Shown piece after piece: positions 1-7,265 of a DNA stretch of 13,157 bases. The DNA is from Tissierellia bacterium (GTDB lineage Bacteria; Bacillota_A; Clostridia; Tissierellales; Peptoniphilaceae). A program made the position numbers and the translations under genes. The notes under the pieces are model-generated. The model was not told the origin of the DNA, made no database searches, and saw nothing but the letters and a program-made list of their open reading frames with translations. The stretch lies in contig JAUNVJ010000024.1 in the NCBI GenBank assembly GCA_030537695.1, positions 1 to 13,157 on the forward strand, read 5' to 3'. How positions within the stretch are numbered: the stretch's first letter is position 1; each line of letters begins with the position of its first letter.

Positions 1-280
1 AACATCGTTCAATGGCTTTTCGAATCAGTATCCCCGTCCATCGATCTTGATTCTGGCGATCGTCAAAGGAAAGCCTAGAACGGGTGAAGTCATCAAAGGT
101 TCGAAAATTCAAATGAATGGCTCCGCCTAATTCTTTTAACACCAAATCTTGATAATGACGAAGAATATTATAAGTCGGGAGAACCACTAAATAGTTCTCC
201 CGATTTTCGATTCCTCTTATTATTTTTTTGAGAATGATTTCTTCACTTTTATTGGTGAAGTTCTCGAATATTATCTTCAT
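1..280 (-). CDS. AddB-like helicase-nuclease subunit, N-terminal fragment (runs off left edge)
   Basis: This is the first 93 codons of a minus-strand gene whose 3' part lies outside the window. The start is the ATG at 280-278, three bases after the stop of the upstream sugar kinase gene, with a weak AAAGAG ribosome binding site inside that gene's end. The protein begins MKIIFENFTNKSEE. It then has a hydrophobic beta strand (NYLVVLPTYNILRHYQ, about residues 29-44) and a KELGGAIHLNFRTFDDFTR stretch. This order is the one seen at the N-terminus of AddB/RexB subunits of ATP-dependent helicase-nucleases, which process double-strand DNA ends with AddA. No Walker A motif is visible in this part, so it resembles the clade with a degenerate first motor domain. 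The nuclease domain and any downstream addA would lie to the left. The call rests on pattern resemblance over 93 residues, so it is moderate. Confidence 0.6.
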   Translation of the reverse strand, partial: MKIIFENFTNKSEEIILKKIIRGIENRENYLVVLPTYNILRHYQDLVLKELGGAIHLNFRTFDDFTRSRLSFDDRQNQDRWTGILIRKAIERC

Positions 281-283
281 TCG

Positions 284-1171
284 TTACTCTTTCTTATCCC
301 ATGCTAATTTGGCGGCACCGATGAGTCCGGCATCATTTTTAAACATGGCCGGCACGATCTCCATGCCTTCTGGACGATTGCAATAGTCTTCGTAAAACTT
401 GACCATATCATCCCACCAATACTCACGGCTTTCAATAAATCCACCACCGATAATTACTGCCTCGGGATCAAAAATATTTTTAATCGTCGTTAATAAAACA
501 CCCATATCCGCAACTAATTGATCCAGTGCTTTTCTGCTATTTTCATCACCATGATTTAACCGTTCAATGATTTCTTCTCCTGTTACTTTCTCACCTGTCA
601 ATTCTTCATAATTAATACTTAAAGAAGATCCGGCTACATATTTTTCAGCACATCCTTTCTGAGAACAATTACACTGACGTCCGTTGGGATGAAGAATGAT
701 ATGGCCTAATTCTGCCCCTTGATAATTAGAGCCTTTCCAAAAACCTAGCTTCTCATCAAATATTGCTCCACCTAAGCCAGTCCCCATCGTAAGCATGATG
801 AAATTTGAATACTCTTTACCACTGCCGATCCAGTACTCACATAGTGCTGCGATATTGGCATCATTTTCTACAAATACGGGTAATTGCGTCACTTTTTCCA
901 ACTCTTCTTTTAAGTGTAGCCCTGAAAATCCTTCGATATTTCCAAGAAATTCCACAATTCCATCATCGGAATTAATAAAACCTGCTGTTCCAATTCCTAC
1001 GGCCAATGCTTCTTCTTCGTACTCTTTAATTTTCTCTTGTAAATCTTTTACAATAAGATCTCCATTTTCTTTTGTCTTTATTTTCTGGGACTTTATAATC
1101 TTCCCTTCTTCATCAATTAAGCCAATATTAATTTTCGTACCACCAATATCAATACCAATTACTTTTTTCAT
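284..1171 (-). CDS. ROK-family sugar kinase (glucokinase-like)
   Basis: The gene encodes 295 residues, the usual length of single-domain ROK kinases, which phosphorylate glucose or related hexoses and N-acetyl-hexosamines with ATP in the cytoplasm. The N-terminal phosphate-binding loop is IGIDIGGTK (residues 5-13). The catalytic aspartate is D104 in VENDANIAA. A second glycine-rich ATP-binding segment is MGTGLGG (129-135). The ROK zinc site is intact: ELGH ending at H157, then CNCSQKGC with C167, C169 and C174. VIIGGGF (239-245) forms the adenosine-binding part. No N-terminal winged helix is present, so it is a kinase and not a NagC/Xyl repressor. The ATG at 1171 follows the kinase gene upstream by one base and has an AGGAG ribosome binding site inside that gene. 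Substrate specificity cannot be read from the sequence; glucokinase is the default guess. Confidence 0.9.
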   Translation of the reverse strand: MKKVIGIDIGGTKINIGLIDEEGKIIKSQKIKTKENGDLIVKDLQEKIKEYEEEALAVGIGTAGFINSDDGIVEFLGNIEGFSGLHLKEELEKVTQLPVFVENDANIAALCEYWIGSGKEYSNFIMLTMGTGLGGAIFDEKLGFWKGSNYQGAELGHIILHPNGRQCNCSQKGCAEKYVAGSSLSINYEELTGEKVTGEEIIERLNHGDENSRKALDQLVADMGVLLTTIKNIFDPEAVIIGGGFIESREYWWDDMVKFYEDYCNRPEGMEIVPAMFKNDAGLIGAAKLAWDKKE

Positions 1172-1172
1172 A

Positions 1173-2804
1173 TTATCGATCTCCTATAAACTCTCTCAAT
1201 ATGGAATTATTGGGAACAACAGCATCATTTTCAATATCTCGGAAATATTTAAGGAAAGACAAGAAACGTTTCACATTTTTATAGTGTCTTCCATCTTCTG
1301 GGTAATTTTTTAATAAATCATAAATATGTTTTTTCAAAACAGAGATTTCATAAACTAATGAGGAATCAATGGCTCGATCAGCAAAATCTTGGTAAGGGAA
1401 AATATACTCTTTCTCCCCACGTCGTACTTTCGGCCAATCGTCAAAGGTTTCATCAACTGACTTCCCTCTTGTATGAAAATCTCGTACCATTCGGCGCAAT
1501 AAACGCATATCCGTCGTTGAAATTCGATTGTGACTGTCGATATTTAAATTTGTCAATGCTGATACATAGATCTTGTATTTATTCTTCTCTGGAATTAAAG
1601 AAGTCAAGCCTGGATTCAAACCATGGATTCCTTCAATAATAATAATGGAATTGTCATCGAGTTGAATTCGTCGTCCCGAAGGTCTCGAAACGCCATCGAC
1701 AAAATCAAATTCTGGTAATTCTACTTCTTCTCCTTGAATCAAGCGCAACAAATCTTCGTTGAATTTCTTCAGGTCGACGGCTTCTAACATTTCATAATTT
1801 CGGTTTCCTGTTTCATCCCGGGGTGTATTTACTCGATCCACGAAATAATCATCCATGTGAATAGGAACGGGGGCCATTCCCCTTACTCCTAATTGTACAG
1901 ATAATCGATAGGAAAGAGTCGTCTTTCCAGAAGAGGAAGGCCCAGCGATCAATACCACATTTACCGTGGGATCTTCCGTGATATCCTGTGCCATTTCCGC
2001 AATCTGATTTTCAATATAGGCTTCATTCACTTTAATAAGAAAATCAATATCATCTCGAATAATACGTTCGTTTAGAGCTGCCACATCACCGATTTTTAAT
2101 AAATCCGTCCATTTTTTAGAACCGGCAAAGATTTTCGCCAAGGATTTCTCTTCTTTAAATTCCGGTAACATATCTGGTTCCTGACGGGTTGGAATAATAA
2201 CAATTGCTCCTGGATAATAACTCACCACATCAAATTTTGAAACATATGATGTTGAAGGCGCTAAATAGCCATGGAAAGTAAAGATATGGTCCTCTACTTC
2301 GTAAACATCGACGGTATCAAAATCCAAAGTATCAAATAAACGTAATTTATCGTCATAACCTTCGGCTTTAAATAAAACTTTCGCTATAGTCATATCGACG
2401 GTGCGACGAATCAAAGGAATATCTGCCTCAATAATATTTTTCATTTCCTTTTTAATTTCTTTTATCAAATCCCATTTCATGGCTTCACCGTCATCAAATT
2501 CCAAGTAAATACCTGCCCCCATGGAATGTTCCACGTTGACTTTCTTTTCTGGGAGTATTTTTTTTACTGCTAGTAAAAATACAAAGGTGATCGTACGCGT
2601 CAAGATGCTATGACCATCTTTACATCTGCCATCAAAAAAGGAAATATCCCCTCCTTTTTCAGTCACATAATTTAGATTTTTCACGACATTATTAAAAACA
2701 GCTCCGACAAAATTATTTCCTGGAACAAGAATTTCGCCTATTTCCTTAAGACTAATATCTTCTTCAAATTCATAATTTTGTCCTTCATAATTTATCTCAA
2801 TCAT
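1173..2804 (-). CDS. TGS/SAD-domain nucleoside kinase (uridine kinase family)
   Basis: From the preferred start the protein has 543 residues and three parts. Residues 1-60 resemble a TGS ubiquitin-like domain. Residues about 60-200 resemble the threonyl-tRNA synthetase second additional domain, including VEHSMGAGIYLEF near residue 91. Residues about 280-500 are a phosphoribulokinase/uridine kinase-type P-loop domain with Walker A GPSSSGKTT (288-296), the MDDYF motif (catalytic Asp about 318) and IIIIEGIHGLNP. Such fusions are common in Clostridia and are annotated as nucleoside or uridine kinases; the role of the synthetase-like part is unknown. I chose the ATG at 2804 over the in-frame ATG at 2816. 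Only the former has a ribosome binding site at proper distance (GGAG, 6 bases upstream), while nothing suitable precedes 2816. The chosen start overlaps the stop of the pseudouridine synthase gene by 8 bases (ATGATTGA), which suggests translational coupling. Confidence 0.88.
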   Translation of the reverse strand: MIEINYEGQNYEFEEDISLKEIGEILVPGNNFVGAVFNNVVKNLNYVTEKGGDISFFDGRCKDGHSILTRTITFVFLLAVKKILPEKKVNVEHSMGAGIYLEFDDGEAMKWDLIKEIKKEMKNIIEADIPLIRRTVDMTIAKVLFKAEGYDDKLRLFDTLDFDTVDVYEVEDHIFTFHGYLAPSTSYVSKFDVVSYYPGAIVIIPTRQEPDMLPEFKEEKSLAKIFAGSKKWTDLLKIGDVAALNERIIRDDIDFLIKVNEAYIENQIAEMAQDITEDPTVNVVLIAGPSSSGKTTLSYRLSVQLGVRGMAPVPIHMDDYFVDRVNTPRDETGNRNYEMLEAVDLKKFNEDLLRLIQGEEVELPEFDFVDGVSRPSGRRIQLDDNSIIIIEGIHGLNPGLTSLIPEKNKYKIYVSALTNLNIDSHNRISTTDMRLLRRMVRDFHTRGKSVDETFDDWPKVRRGEKEYIFPYQDFADRAIDSSLVYEISVLKKHIYDLLKNYPEDGRHYKNVKRFLSFLKYFRDIENDAVVPNNSILREFIGDR

Positions 2805-3732
2805 TTTGTACTCCATTCAATATTTTATTAAAGTATGCCGGACGCTTTGCTGTAAATTTCTTTCCTGATAAATAAGATAGCTCCCCGTCAATCTCGTGGA
2901 AAATGACAGATCGACAATGGAGAATTTGTCCCGCGACTTCTTGCTTTTTTCCTCCATATTTTGTATCACCGTAAACAGGATGACCAATTGCTCCTAAATG
3001 TGCTCGAATCTGATGCGTTCGACCGGTGATAAGATCGACTTCGATCAAACTATAATTCTTGTAATTCTCAATACACTTTACTTTTGTCCTCGCTTTTTTT
3101 CCTTCAGAAGAAATAACCACTTGATTATCCTGTTCATTTTTTTCTAAGGATAAATTAATCTCTTGATCTTTTATCTTTCCTTGGACGAATGTTTCATAGA
3201 TCTTAGTAATTTCTCGATCTTTGAAAATATCATTGAGTTTCTTCAAAGCGTCACTATCTTTTCCCGCTACGACGATCCCTGAAGTGTTTCGATCGAGTCG
3301 ATTGGCGAAAGCCGGTGTGAAGGATTTCTCTATTCGAGGGAGATATTCCCCCGTTTTTATTAAATAACTGATCATGTAATCCGTTAAGTTCTTTCCATAA
3401 TCTTCTTTTGAAGCGGCATGAGTTAACACGCCACGATCTTTGTTTATGACCAATATATGTTCATCTTCGTAAATAATATCTAAATCAAAATTTTCTGCTT
3501 TGTACTCCCGTTTGTCCTGATATTTCTCTAGTACTTCATCGTATATATATATATTTACGATATCGCCTTCTCGGAGCGTATCTTGGGGCTTTGCCCGTTT
3601 CTTATTGACTTTAATTCTTTTTTTACGAATATATTTTTGAATCATCGAGGATTTCATTTTTGGTAGATATTTTCCTAAAAATCGATCCAATCGTTGATCT
3701 GCATCATTTTTTGTAATTTTTAGATGTTTCAT
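2797..3732 (-). CDS. RluA-family pseudouridine synthase (RluC/RluD-like)
   Basis: The 311-residue protein has an N-terminal S4 RNA-binding domain (about residues 1-65, with MIQKYIRKKRIKVNKKRA). A pseudouridine synthase catalytic domain follows. The signature is NRLDRNTSG (144-152) with catalytic D147; the usual leading HRLD is NRLD here, a variant found in related Clostridia proteins. LITGRTHQIRAHL and GHPVYGDTKYG are further family motifs. These enzymes isomerise specific uridines, usually in 23S rRNA; the exact target positions are not predictable. I prefer the ATG at 3732, which has AAGGA 7 bases upstream, over the in-frame ATG at 3759, which has none. It is first in a four-gene minus-strand operon. 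A 13-base AT dinucleotide run (3542-3554) lies inside the coding sequence without breaking the frame. Confidence 0.9.
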   Translation of the reverse strand: MKHLKITKNDADQRLDRFLGKYLPKMKSSMIQKYIRKKRIKVNKKRAKPQDTLREGDIVNIYIYDEVLEKYQDKREYKAENFDLDIIYEDEHILVINKDRGVLTHAASKEDYGKNLTDYMISYLIKTGEYLPRIEKSFTPAFANRLDRNTSGIVVAGKDSDALKKLNDIFKDREITKIYETFVQGKIKDQEINLSLEKNEQDNQVVISSEGKKARTKVKCIENYKNYSLIEVDLITGRTHQIRAHLGAIGHPVYGDTKYGGKKQEVAGQILHCRSVIFHEIDGELSYLSGKKFTAKRPAYFNKILNGVQND

Positions 3733-3770
3733 CTCATCATCCTTGCACTTTTTTTCCATATTAAATATAC

Positions 3771-3807
3771 TTGTTAATAAGATCTTCTCTGTATATTATA
3801 GTATAAT
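3771..3807 (+). promoter_or_regulatory. Candidate promoter for the YceG/MltG-like gene
   Basis: Two arrangements are possible. TTGTTA (3771-3776) with a 17-base spacer to TATTAT (3794-3799) is the better balanced. The perfect -10 TATAAT at 3802-3807 has only a poor -35 (AAGATC) at 17 bases. Either would initiate 35-50 bases before the ATG at 3852. The element overlaps the promoter of the divergent operon, so the two directions may compete for polymerase. Confidence 0.5.
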
Positions 3808-3823
3808 TAAAGAAGATTTGAAA
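3795..3823 (-). promoter_or_regulatory. Candidate promoter for the minus-strand pseudouridine synthase operon
   Basis: On the minus strand a consensus -10 TATAAT occupies 3800-3795. A weak -35 TTTCAA (3 of 6 matches) lies at 3823-3818, with an exact 17-base spacer. The predicted start near 3788 gives a leader of about 55 bases before the ATG at 3732. The -10 is half of a perfect palindrome, ATTATA-G-TATAAT (3795-3807), whose other half is a TATAAT on the plus strand. This is predicted from sequence only. Confidence 0.55.
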
Positions 3824-3851
3824 ATCACCATTGAAAGAAAGGAAGGTTCCT

Positions 3852-4286
3852 ATGCGTTTCATTCGTTTTATTTTAGACACGATTTACGATTTGTATCAAT
3901 ATATACTTATTTTACTAATTGTTGCCGTGATTTCTCTAGTACTTTACTCATCGATTCAACATATGTTCTCTACGGACTACAATCAAGTGAAGGCAGGCCA
4001 AGGCGATACCGCTACCTTTACAGAAATTAAAGAGGAAGAAGAAAGCACTTTTCAAGTAACCATTCCCGAGGGTTTTTCTCTATTAGATATTTCGAAAGTT
4101 CTCATCGATTCAAAAGTCATTAAAAACGAAGAAGAATTCATCCACTATATCAAGGACAATAATAAAGAAGATCTTCTTGTTCCTGGCGAATATCAATTCT
4201 CAAAAAACATGGAATACGAAGATATTGTCCATCTTTTCGAAGAACAAGCTCCTACAGAAGAGACGGAAGCCGAAGAAACAGAATAA
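3852..4286 (+). CDS. Small membrane-anchored YceG/MltG N-terminal-like protein
   Basis: The protein is 144 residues. It has a short basic N-terminus, one membrane segment (about residues 14-34, YLYQYILILLIVAVISLVLY region) and an extracellular part. Residues about 66-130 match the pattern of the LysM-like subdomain that precedes the catalytic domain in YceG/MltG endolytic transglycosylases: FQVTIPEGFSLLDISKVLIDSKVIKNEEEF, then LLVPGEYQFSKNMEYEDIVHLF. The catalytic domain with its glutamate is absent, and a terminator follows directly, so it is not simply a sequencing truncation. The tail is acidic (EETEAEETE). Stand-alone short YceG-like proteins are known in Firmicutes; a role in cell-wall metabolism is inference. 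The ATG at 3852 has AAAGGAAGG five bases upstream; an upstream in-frame TTG at 3831 has no support. Confidence 0.72.
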   Translation: MRFIRFILDTIYDLYQYILILLIVAVISLVLYSSIQHMFSTDYNQVKAGQGDTATFTEIKEEEESTFQVTIPEGFSLLDISKVLIDSKVIKNEEEFIHYIKDNNKEDLLVPGEYQFSKNMEYEDIVHLFEEQAPTEETEAEETE

Positions 4287-4293
4287 TTATTCC

Positions 4294-4330
4294 AAAAATC
4301 AATGGCAGGCCATTGATTTTTTTATTTTTA
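4294..4330 (+). terminator. Intrinsic terminator after the YceG-like gene
   Basis: A perfect stem with left arm AAAAATCAATGG (4294-4305), loop CAGG and right arm CCATTGATTTTT (4310-4321) runs into a T-rich tract. It begins eight bases after the stop codon and insulates the gene from thrC. Confidence 0.9.
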
Positions 4331-4399
4331 TACTATTTTTCATAAAATTTACAAGCCACTATTTTCCATTAATCTTTGAGAAAACTCCATTAATTACGC

Positions 4400-4428
4400 T
4401 TTCATAGGCTATGAATCTATGATATAAT
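4400..4428 (+). promoter_or_regulatory. Promoter of thrC-thrB with extended -10
   Basis: A perfect -10 TATAAT (4423-4428) is preceded by TG at 4420-4421, an extended -10 motif. The -35 at 17 bases (TTTCAT, 4400-4405) is poor, which extended -10 promoters tolerate. Between the two boxes lies CATAG-G-CTATG (4403-4413), followed by a third CTATG copy (4417-4421). This could be an operator but is short. The leader before the thrC ATG is only about 30 bases, so no T-box or other riboswitch fits here. Confidence 0.65.
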
Positions 4429-4465
4429 GTATTAAATAGTTAAAGTATCGGGAAAGGAGTCTTTT

Positions 4466-5923
4466 ATGAAATTTCATTCTACAAGATCCGATAATACAGT
4501 TACAAGTAAAGAAGCTTTACTTATGGGAATTAGTCCCGACAAAGGACTATTTGTCCCAGAAAATTTCCCAAAACTCGGATCACCTTCCAATATGACCCAT
4601 ATGCAATATGAGGATCTTTGTTACTATGTACTGGGAAAATACCTCACCGATTTTACACCGGAGGAATTAAAAGAATCGGTACATACTGCTTATCAAAAAT
4701 TTAGTACACCAAATGTCGTTCAAATTAATCGAACTTCAAAGGCTTATTTTTTAGAATTATACCACGGAGAAACAGCAGCATTTAAAGATTTAGCTCTGTC
4801 CTTACTTCCGGAATTATTAAAATGTGCATTGGCATCCTCCGAGGATCCACGAAAAATCTGTTTGCTTACAGCCACCAGTGGCGATACTGGAAAAGCAACT
4901 TTAGAGAGTTTTAAAGATCAAAAAAACTTTAAAGTAATCGTTCTTTATCCAAAAGACGGTGTTTCAGGTATCCAAAAATTACAAATGATGACCCAAGAAG
5001 GAGACAATGTCCATGTCCTTCCGATCAATGGTAATTTTGACGAATGCCAGTCTGCAGTCAAAACACTATTTCGCGATGATTCTTTAGAAACAGGAAATTA
5101 TCGTTTGAGTAGTGCCAATTCCATTAATATTGGACGTTTACTACCTCAAATCGTCTATTATATATATACCTATGTTACTTTGCTAAAATACGGTGAAATC
5201 ACAAAAGACGAAACTATAAATTTCGTCGTTCCTACCGGTAATTTCGGCAATATCCTTGCCTCTTATTACGCAAAGCAAATGGGACTTCCCATTGGAAAAG
5301 TGATATGCGCCTCCAACGAAAATGACGTCTTAACAAGATTTTTTAATACTGGGAAATACGACGGCACAGGAGAACTATTGAAAACAAACTCTCCTTCCAT
5401 GGATATTTTGATTTCATCGAATTTAGAACGGTATCTTTATCATGAATTGGGAAGTAGTGAGGATATCCTTACAATTTATGAAGAGTTCGAAGATCATAGA
5501 AGTTTTGAACTAGATCTCGACCGCTTCAATAAAGATCAGTGGATCAAGGCCTATTCTGCCAGCGATGGGGAAGGCGATCAAAAGATCGTCAATTCATTCA
5601 TCGATGACAAATACCTCATTGATCCCCACACTGCCATTGCTTTAGCTTGTTATAATAAATATCTTCTGGATAGTAAAGATTTTACGAAAACTGTAATTTG
5701 TTCCACGGCATCTCCCTATAAATTTGCCGACACCATCCTCCACGCATTTAATATCGATGTGCCGACAGATATGGAAAAAATACGCACTTTACACAAAATT
5801 TCAGAAGTACCCATTCCTAAAAATATAACGAAATTATTTTATTTAGAATCTCGTTTCCACAATAGTTTTGAACAGCAAGAAATAAAAAATACCATTGAGG
5901 AGATCTTTCATGAAGAAAATTAA
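4466..5923 (+). CDS. thrC: Threonine synthase
   Basis: The protein has 485 residues, in the range of the longer bacterial threonine synthases. It converts O-phospho-L-homoserine to L-threonine using pyridoxal phosphate. The N-terminus MKFHSTRSDN...SKEALLMGISPDKGLFVPE is typical of the family. The PLP lysine is K107 in GETAAFKD. TATSGDTGKATLESF (135-149) is the substrate/phosphate-binding loop, and VPTGNFGNILASYYAK (255-270) binds the cofactor phosphate. The ATG at 4466 has an AAAGGAG ribosome binding site (4453-4459). The 3' end overlaps the start of thrB by 14 bases, so the two are coupled. No frameshift or missing motif is seen. Confidence 0.95.
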   Translation: MKFHSTRSDNTVTSKEALLMGISPDKGLFVPENFPKLGSPSNMTHMQYEDLCYYVLGKYLTDFTPEELKESVHTAYQKFSTPNVVQINRTSKAYFLELYHGETAAFKDLALSLLPELLKCALASSEDPRKICLLTATSGDTGKATLESFKDQKNFKVIVLYPKDGVSGIQKLQMMTQEGDNVHVLPINGNFDECQSAVKTLFRDDSLETGNYRLSSANSINIGRLLPQIVYYIYTYVTLLKYGEITKDETINFVVPTGNFGNILASYYAKQMGLPIGKVICASNENDVLTRFFNTGKYDGTGELLKTNSPSMDILISSNLERYLYHELGSSEDILTIYEEFEDHRSFELDLDRFNKDQWIKAYSASDGEGDQKIVNSFIDDKYLIDPHTAIALACYNKYLLDSKDFTKTVICSTASPYKFADTILHAFNIDVPTDMEKIRTLHKISEVPIPKNITKLFYLESRFHNSFEQQEIKNTIEEIFHEEN

Positions 5924-6800
5924 AATTAAAGTACCGGCATCTTCGGGAAATATTGGCGTTGGTTTTGATGTCTTAGGTATGGCATTAAATCTTTACAATG
6001 AATTTCAATTTGAAGAAAGTGATAAATTCTCGATTACATCGAACTATCCCCAATTTAATAACGAGGAGCACTTAGCTTATCAGAGCTTTAAAAAAGTTCT
6101 CCAAGACTATGGAGAAGAAATTCCTACGGTAAAAATTACCATTCAATGCGATATCCCTCCCTCTAGAGGCTTAGCATCTTCGGGAACTTGTATCATTGCA
6201 GGGGTCATCGCGGCTCTGTACTTTTCAGGAAGAGAATACACCCCAGAGAAAGTCATTCCTTTAGCTTCTCAACTAGAAGGCCATCCCGATAATATAGTCT
6301 CCCAAATACTAGGAGGAATTACGGCTTCCTATGATGATGAAGAGCTTTTCTATACAAAATACCAAATTAAAGATCAACTAAAAGCTCTCGCCATTGTACC
6401 AAACTATACCTTGTCAACGAAGGATTCTCGTGCCGTACTTCCAAAAGAAATCGCAATGAAAGATTGCGTATCAAATATGGCTCAATCAATCTTTTTATTA
6501 AACGCCTTTCAAAAAGGTGATTTTCATCAATTGAGATACTTTCTAAAAGATCATTTGCACCAAAATTTTCGTGCGAAACATGTAAAGTACTTCAATGAAA
6601 TAATCGAAATCGCATTGGAACATCATGCTTACGGTGCTTATTTATCGGGGGCTGGACCGACAATCATGATCTTTTTACCTCTCGACAATGAAGAGGTAAA
6701 AAAAGAATTAGAATCTTTCTTGAGTAAAAAAGAAGAACAGTTCCAACTCATTCCCCTTTCCATCGATGATGATGGCGTTCAAATCGAAGTAGGAGTGTAA
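5910..6800 (+). CDS. thrB: Homoserine kinase
   Basis: This 296-residue GHMP-superfamily kinase makes O-phosphohomoserine, the substrate of the neighbouring ThrC. The N-terminal motif is KVPASSGNIGVGFDVLG (residues 7-23). The GHMP phosphate-binding loop is PPSRGLASSG (83-92). EGHPDNIVSQILGGITAS (123-140) is the conserved homoserine kinase segment, and YLSGAGPT (244-251) is the C-terminal GHMP motif. The ATG at 5910 is supported by GAGGAG (5897-5902) with a 7-base spacer; an in-frame TTG at 5895 overlaps that ribosome binding site and is rejected. The length and all motifs are complete. No terminator is evident between thrB and the next operon, so some read-through is possible. Confidence 0.95.
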   Translation: MKKIKIKVPASSGNIGVGFDVLGMALNLYNEFQFEESDKFSITSNYPQFNNEEHLAYQSFKKVLQDYGEEIPTVKITIQCDIPPSRGLASSGTCIIAGVIAALYFSGREYTPEKVIPLASQLEGHPDNIVSQILGGITASYDDEELFYTKYQIKDQLKALAIVPNYTLSTKDSRAVLPKEIAMKDCVSNMAQSIFLLNAFQKGDFHQLRYFLKDHLHQNFRAKHVKYFNEIIEIALEHHAYGAYLSGAGPTIMIFLPLDNEEVKKELESFLSKKEEQFQLIPLSIDDDGVQIEVGV

Positions 6801-6831
6801 TTTTTAGTATCTAAAGATCTCAAAAAAAGGA

Positions 6832-6860
6832 TTGACATCATAGGTCAAATAGTGTATTAT
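6832..6860 (+). promoter_or_regulatory. Consensus promoter of the GntR-ABC operon
   Basis: A perfect -35 TTGACA (6832-6837), 17-base spacer and -10 TATTAT (6855-6860) lie 30 bases after thrB. Both boxes sit inside palindromes, so this strong promoter appears built for repression. Confidence 0.85.
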
Positions 6861-6872
6861 ATAGATAATACA
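6853..6872 (+). promoter_or_regulatory. Probable operator for the YtrA-type regulator
   Basis: A perfect inverted repeat, TGTATTAT (6853-6860), ATAG, ATAATACA (6865-6872), covers the -10 box and transcription start region directly upstream of the GntR gene. A dimeric GntR protein bound here would block initiation. GntR/YtrA regulators commonly bind such sites at their own promoters; that this regulator binds here is inference. A second shorter repeat, TTGAC-N7-GTCAA (6832-6848), overlaps the -35. Confidence 0.7.
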
Positions 6873-6908
6873 ACCGTAGTCTATGATAAAGTAGAAAGGA
6901 GCGGTACC

Positions 6909-7265
6909 ATGGAATTTAATGACTATCAACCCATCTATATTCAAATAATGGATTATATCAAATTTCAAATTATACGTGGGGAATTAAATCCAGGAGATAA
7001 AATACCTTCTGTTCGCGATATTGCATTATTGTTAAAAGTCAATCCAAATACGGTCCAACGAGCTTATCAAGATTTGGATCGCGAAGGCATCACGTATTCA
7101 AAAAGAGGCCTCGGTTCTTTCGTTGTCGATGACGAAGAAAGAATCATATCTTTAAAGGATGATAAAGCCACAGAAATCACCAGTAATTTTGTATCTAATA
7201 TGAAACAACTCGGTGTTGAACAAGGGAAAGCCATCGATTTTATAAAAAGGAGTTGGGATCAATGA
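6909..7265 (+). CDS. GntR-family transcriptional regulator, YtrA subfamily
   Basis: The protein is 118 residues, the short form typical of the YtrA subfamily. It has an N-terminal winged helix-turn-helix (about residues 6-73, with QPIYIQIMDYIKFQIIRGEL, then PGDKIPSVRDIALLLKVNPNTVQRAYQDLDREG) and a short C-terminal dimerisation tail without a ligand-binding domain. Such regulators usually repress the ABC transporter encoded beside them. The ATG at 6909 has AAAGGAG (6895-6901) with a 7-base spacer; extending upstream would run the coding region into the promoter. The stop overlaps the ATG of the ABC ATPase by four bases (ATGA), so the genes are co-translated. The inducing signal is unknown; cell-envelope-active antibiotics induce some relatives. 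Confidence 0.93.
   Translation: MEFNDYQPIYIQIMDYIKFQIIRGELNPGDKIPSVRDIALLLKVNPNTVQRAYQDLDREGITYSKRGLGSFVVDDEERIISLKDDKATEITSNFVSNMKQLGVEQGKAIDFIKRSWDQ

Noticed and set aside
795..1313. A plus-strand open frame of about 170 codons opposite the ROK and uridine kinase genes
   Set aside because: It lies antisense to two well-supported genes, has a low-complexity Ser/Ile/Phe-rich translation and no recognisable motif.
1358..1639. A plus-strand open frame opposite the nucleoside kinase gene
   Set aside because: It is antisense to a conserved P-loop kinase, with no ribosome binding site and no family resemblance.
3542..3554. AT dinucleotide run inside the pseudouridine synthase gene as a phase-variation tract
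   Set aside because: At 13 bases it is short, the frame is intact, and AT-rich coding (VNIYIYDE) explains it.
4287..4465. Possible T-box or amino-acid riboswitch before thrC
   Set aside because: Between the terminator and the promoter there is no room for a structured leader; the predicted leader is only about 30 bases.
6801..6831. Terminator between thrB and the GntR operon
   Set aside because: Only a 5-base stem (TTTAG/CTAAA) is present, with no T-tract after it.
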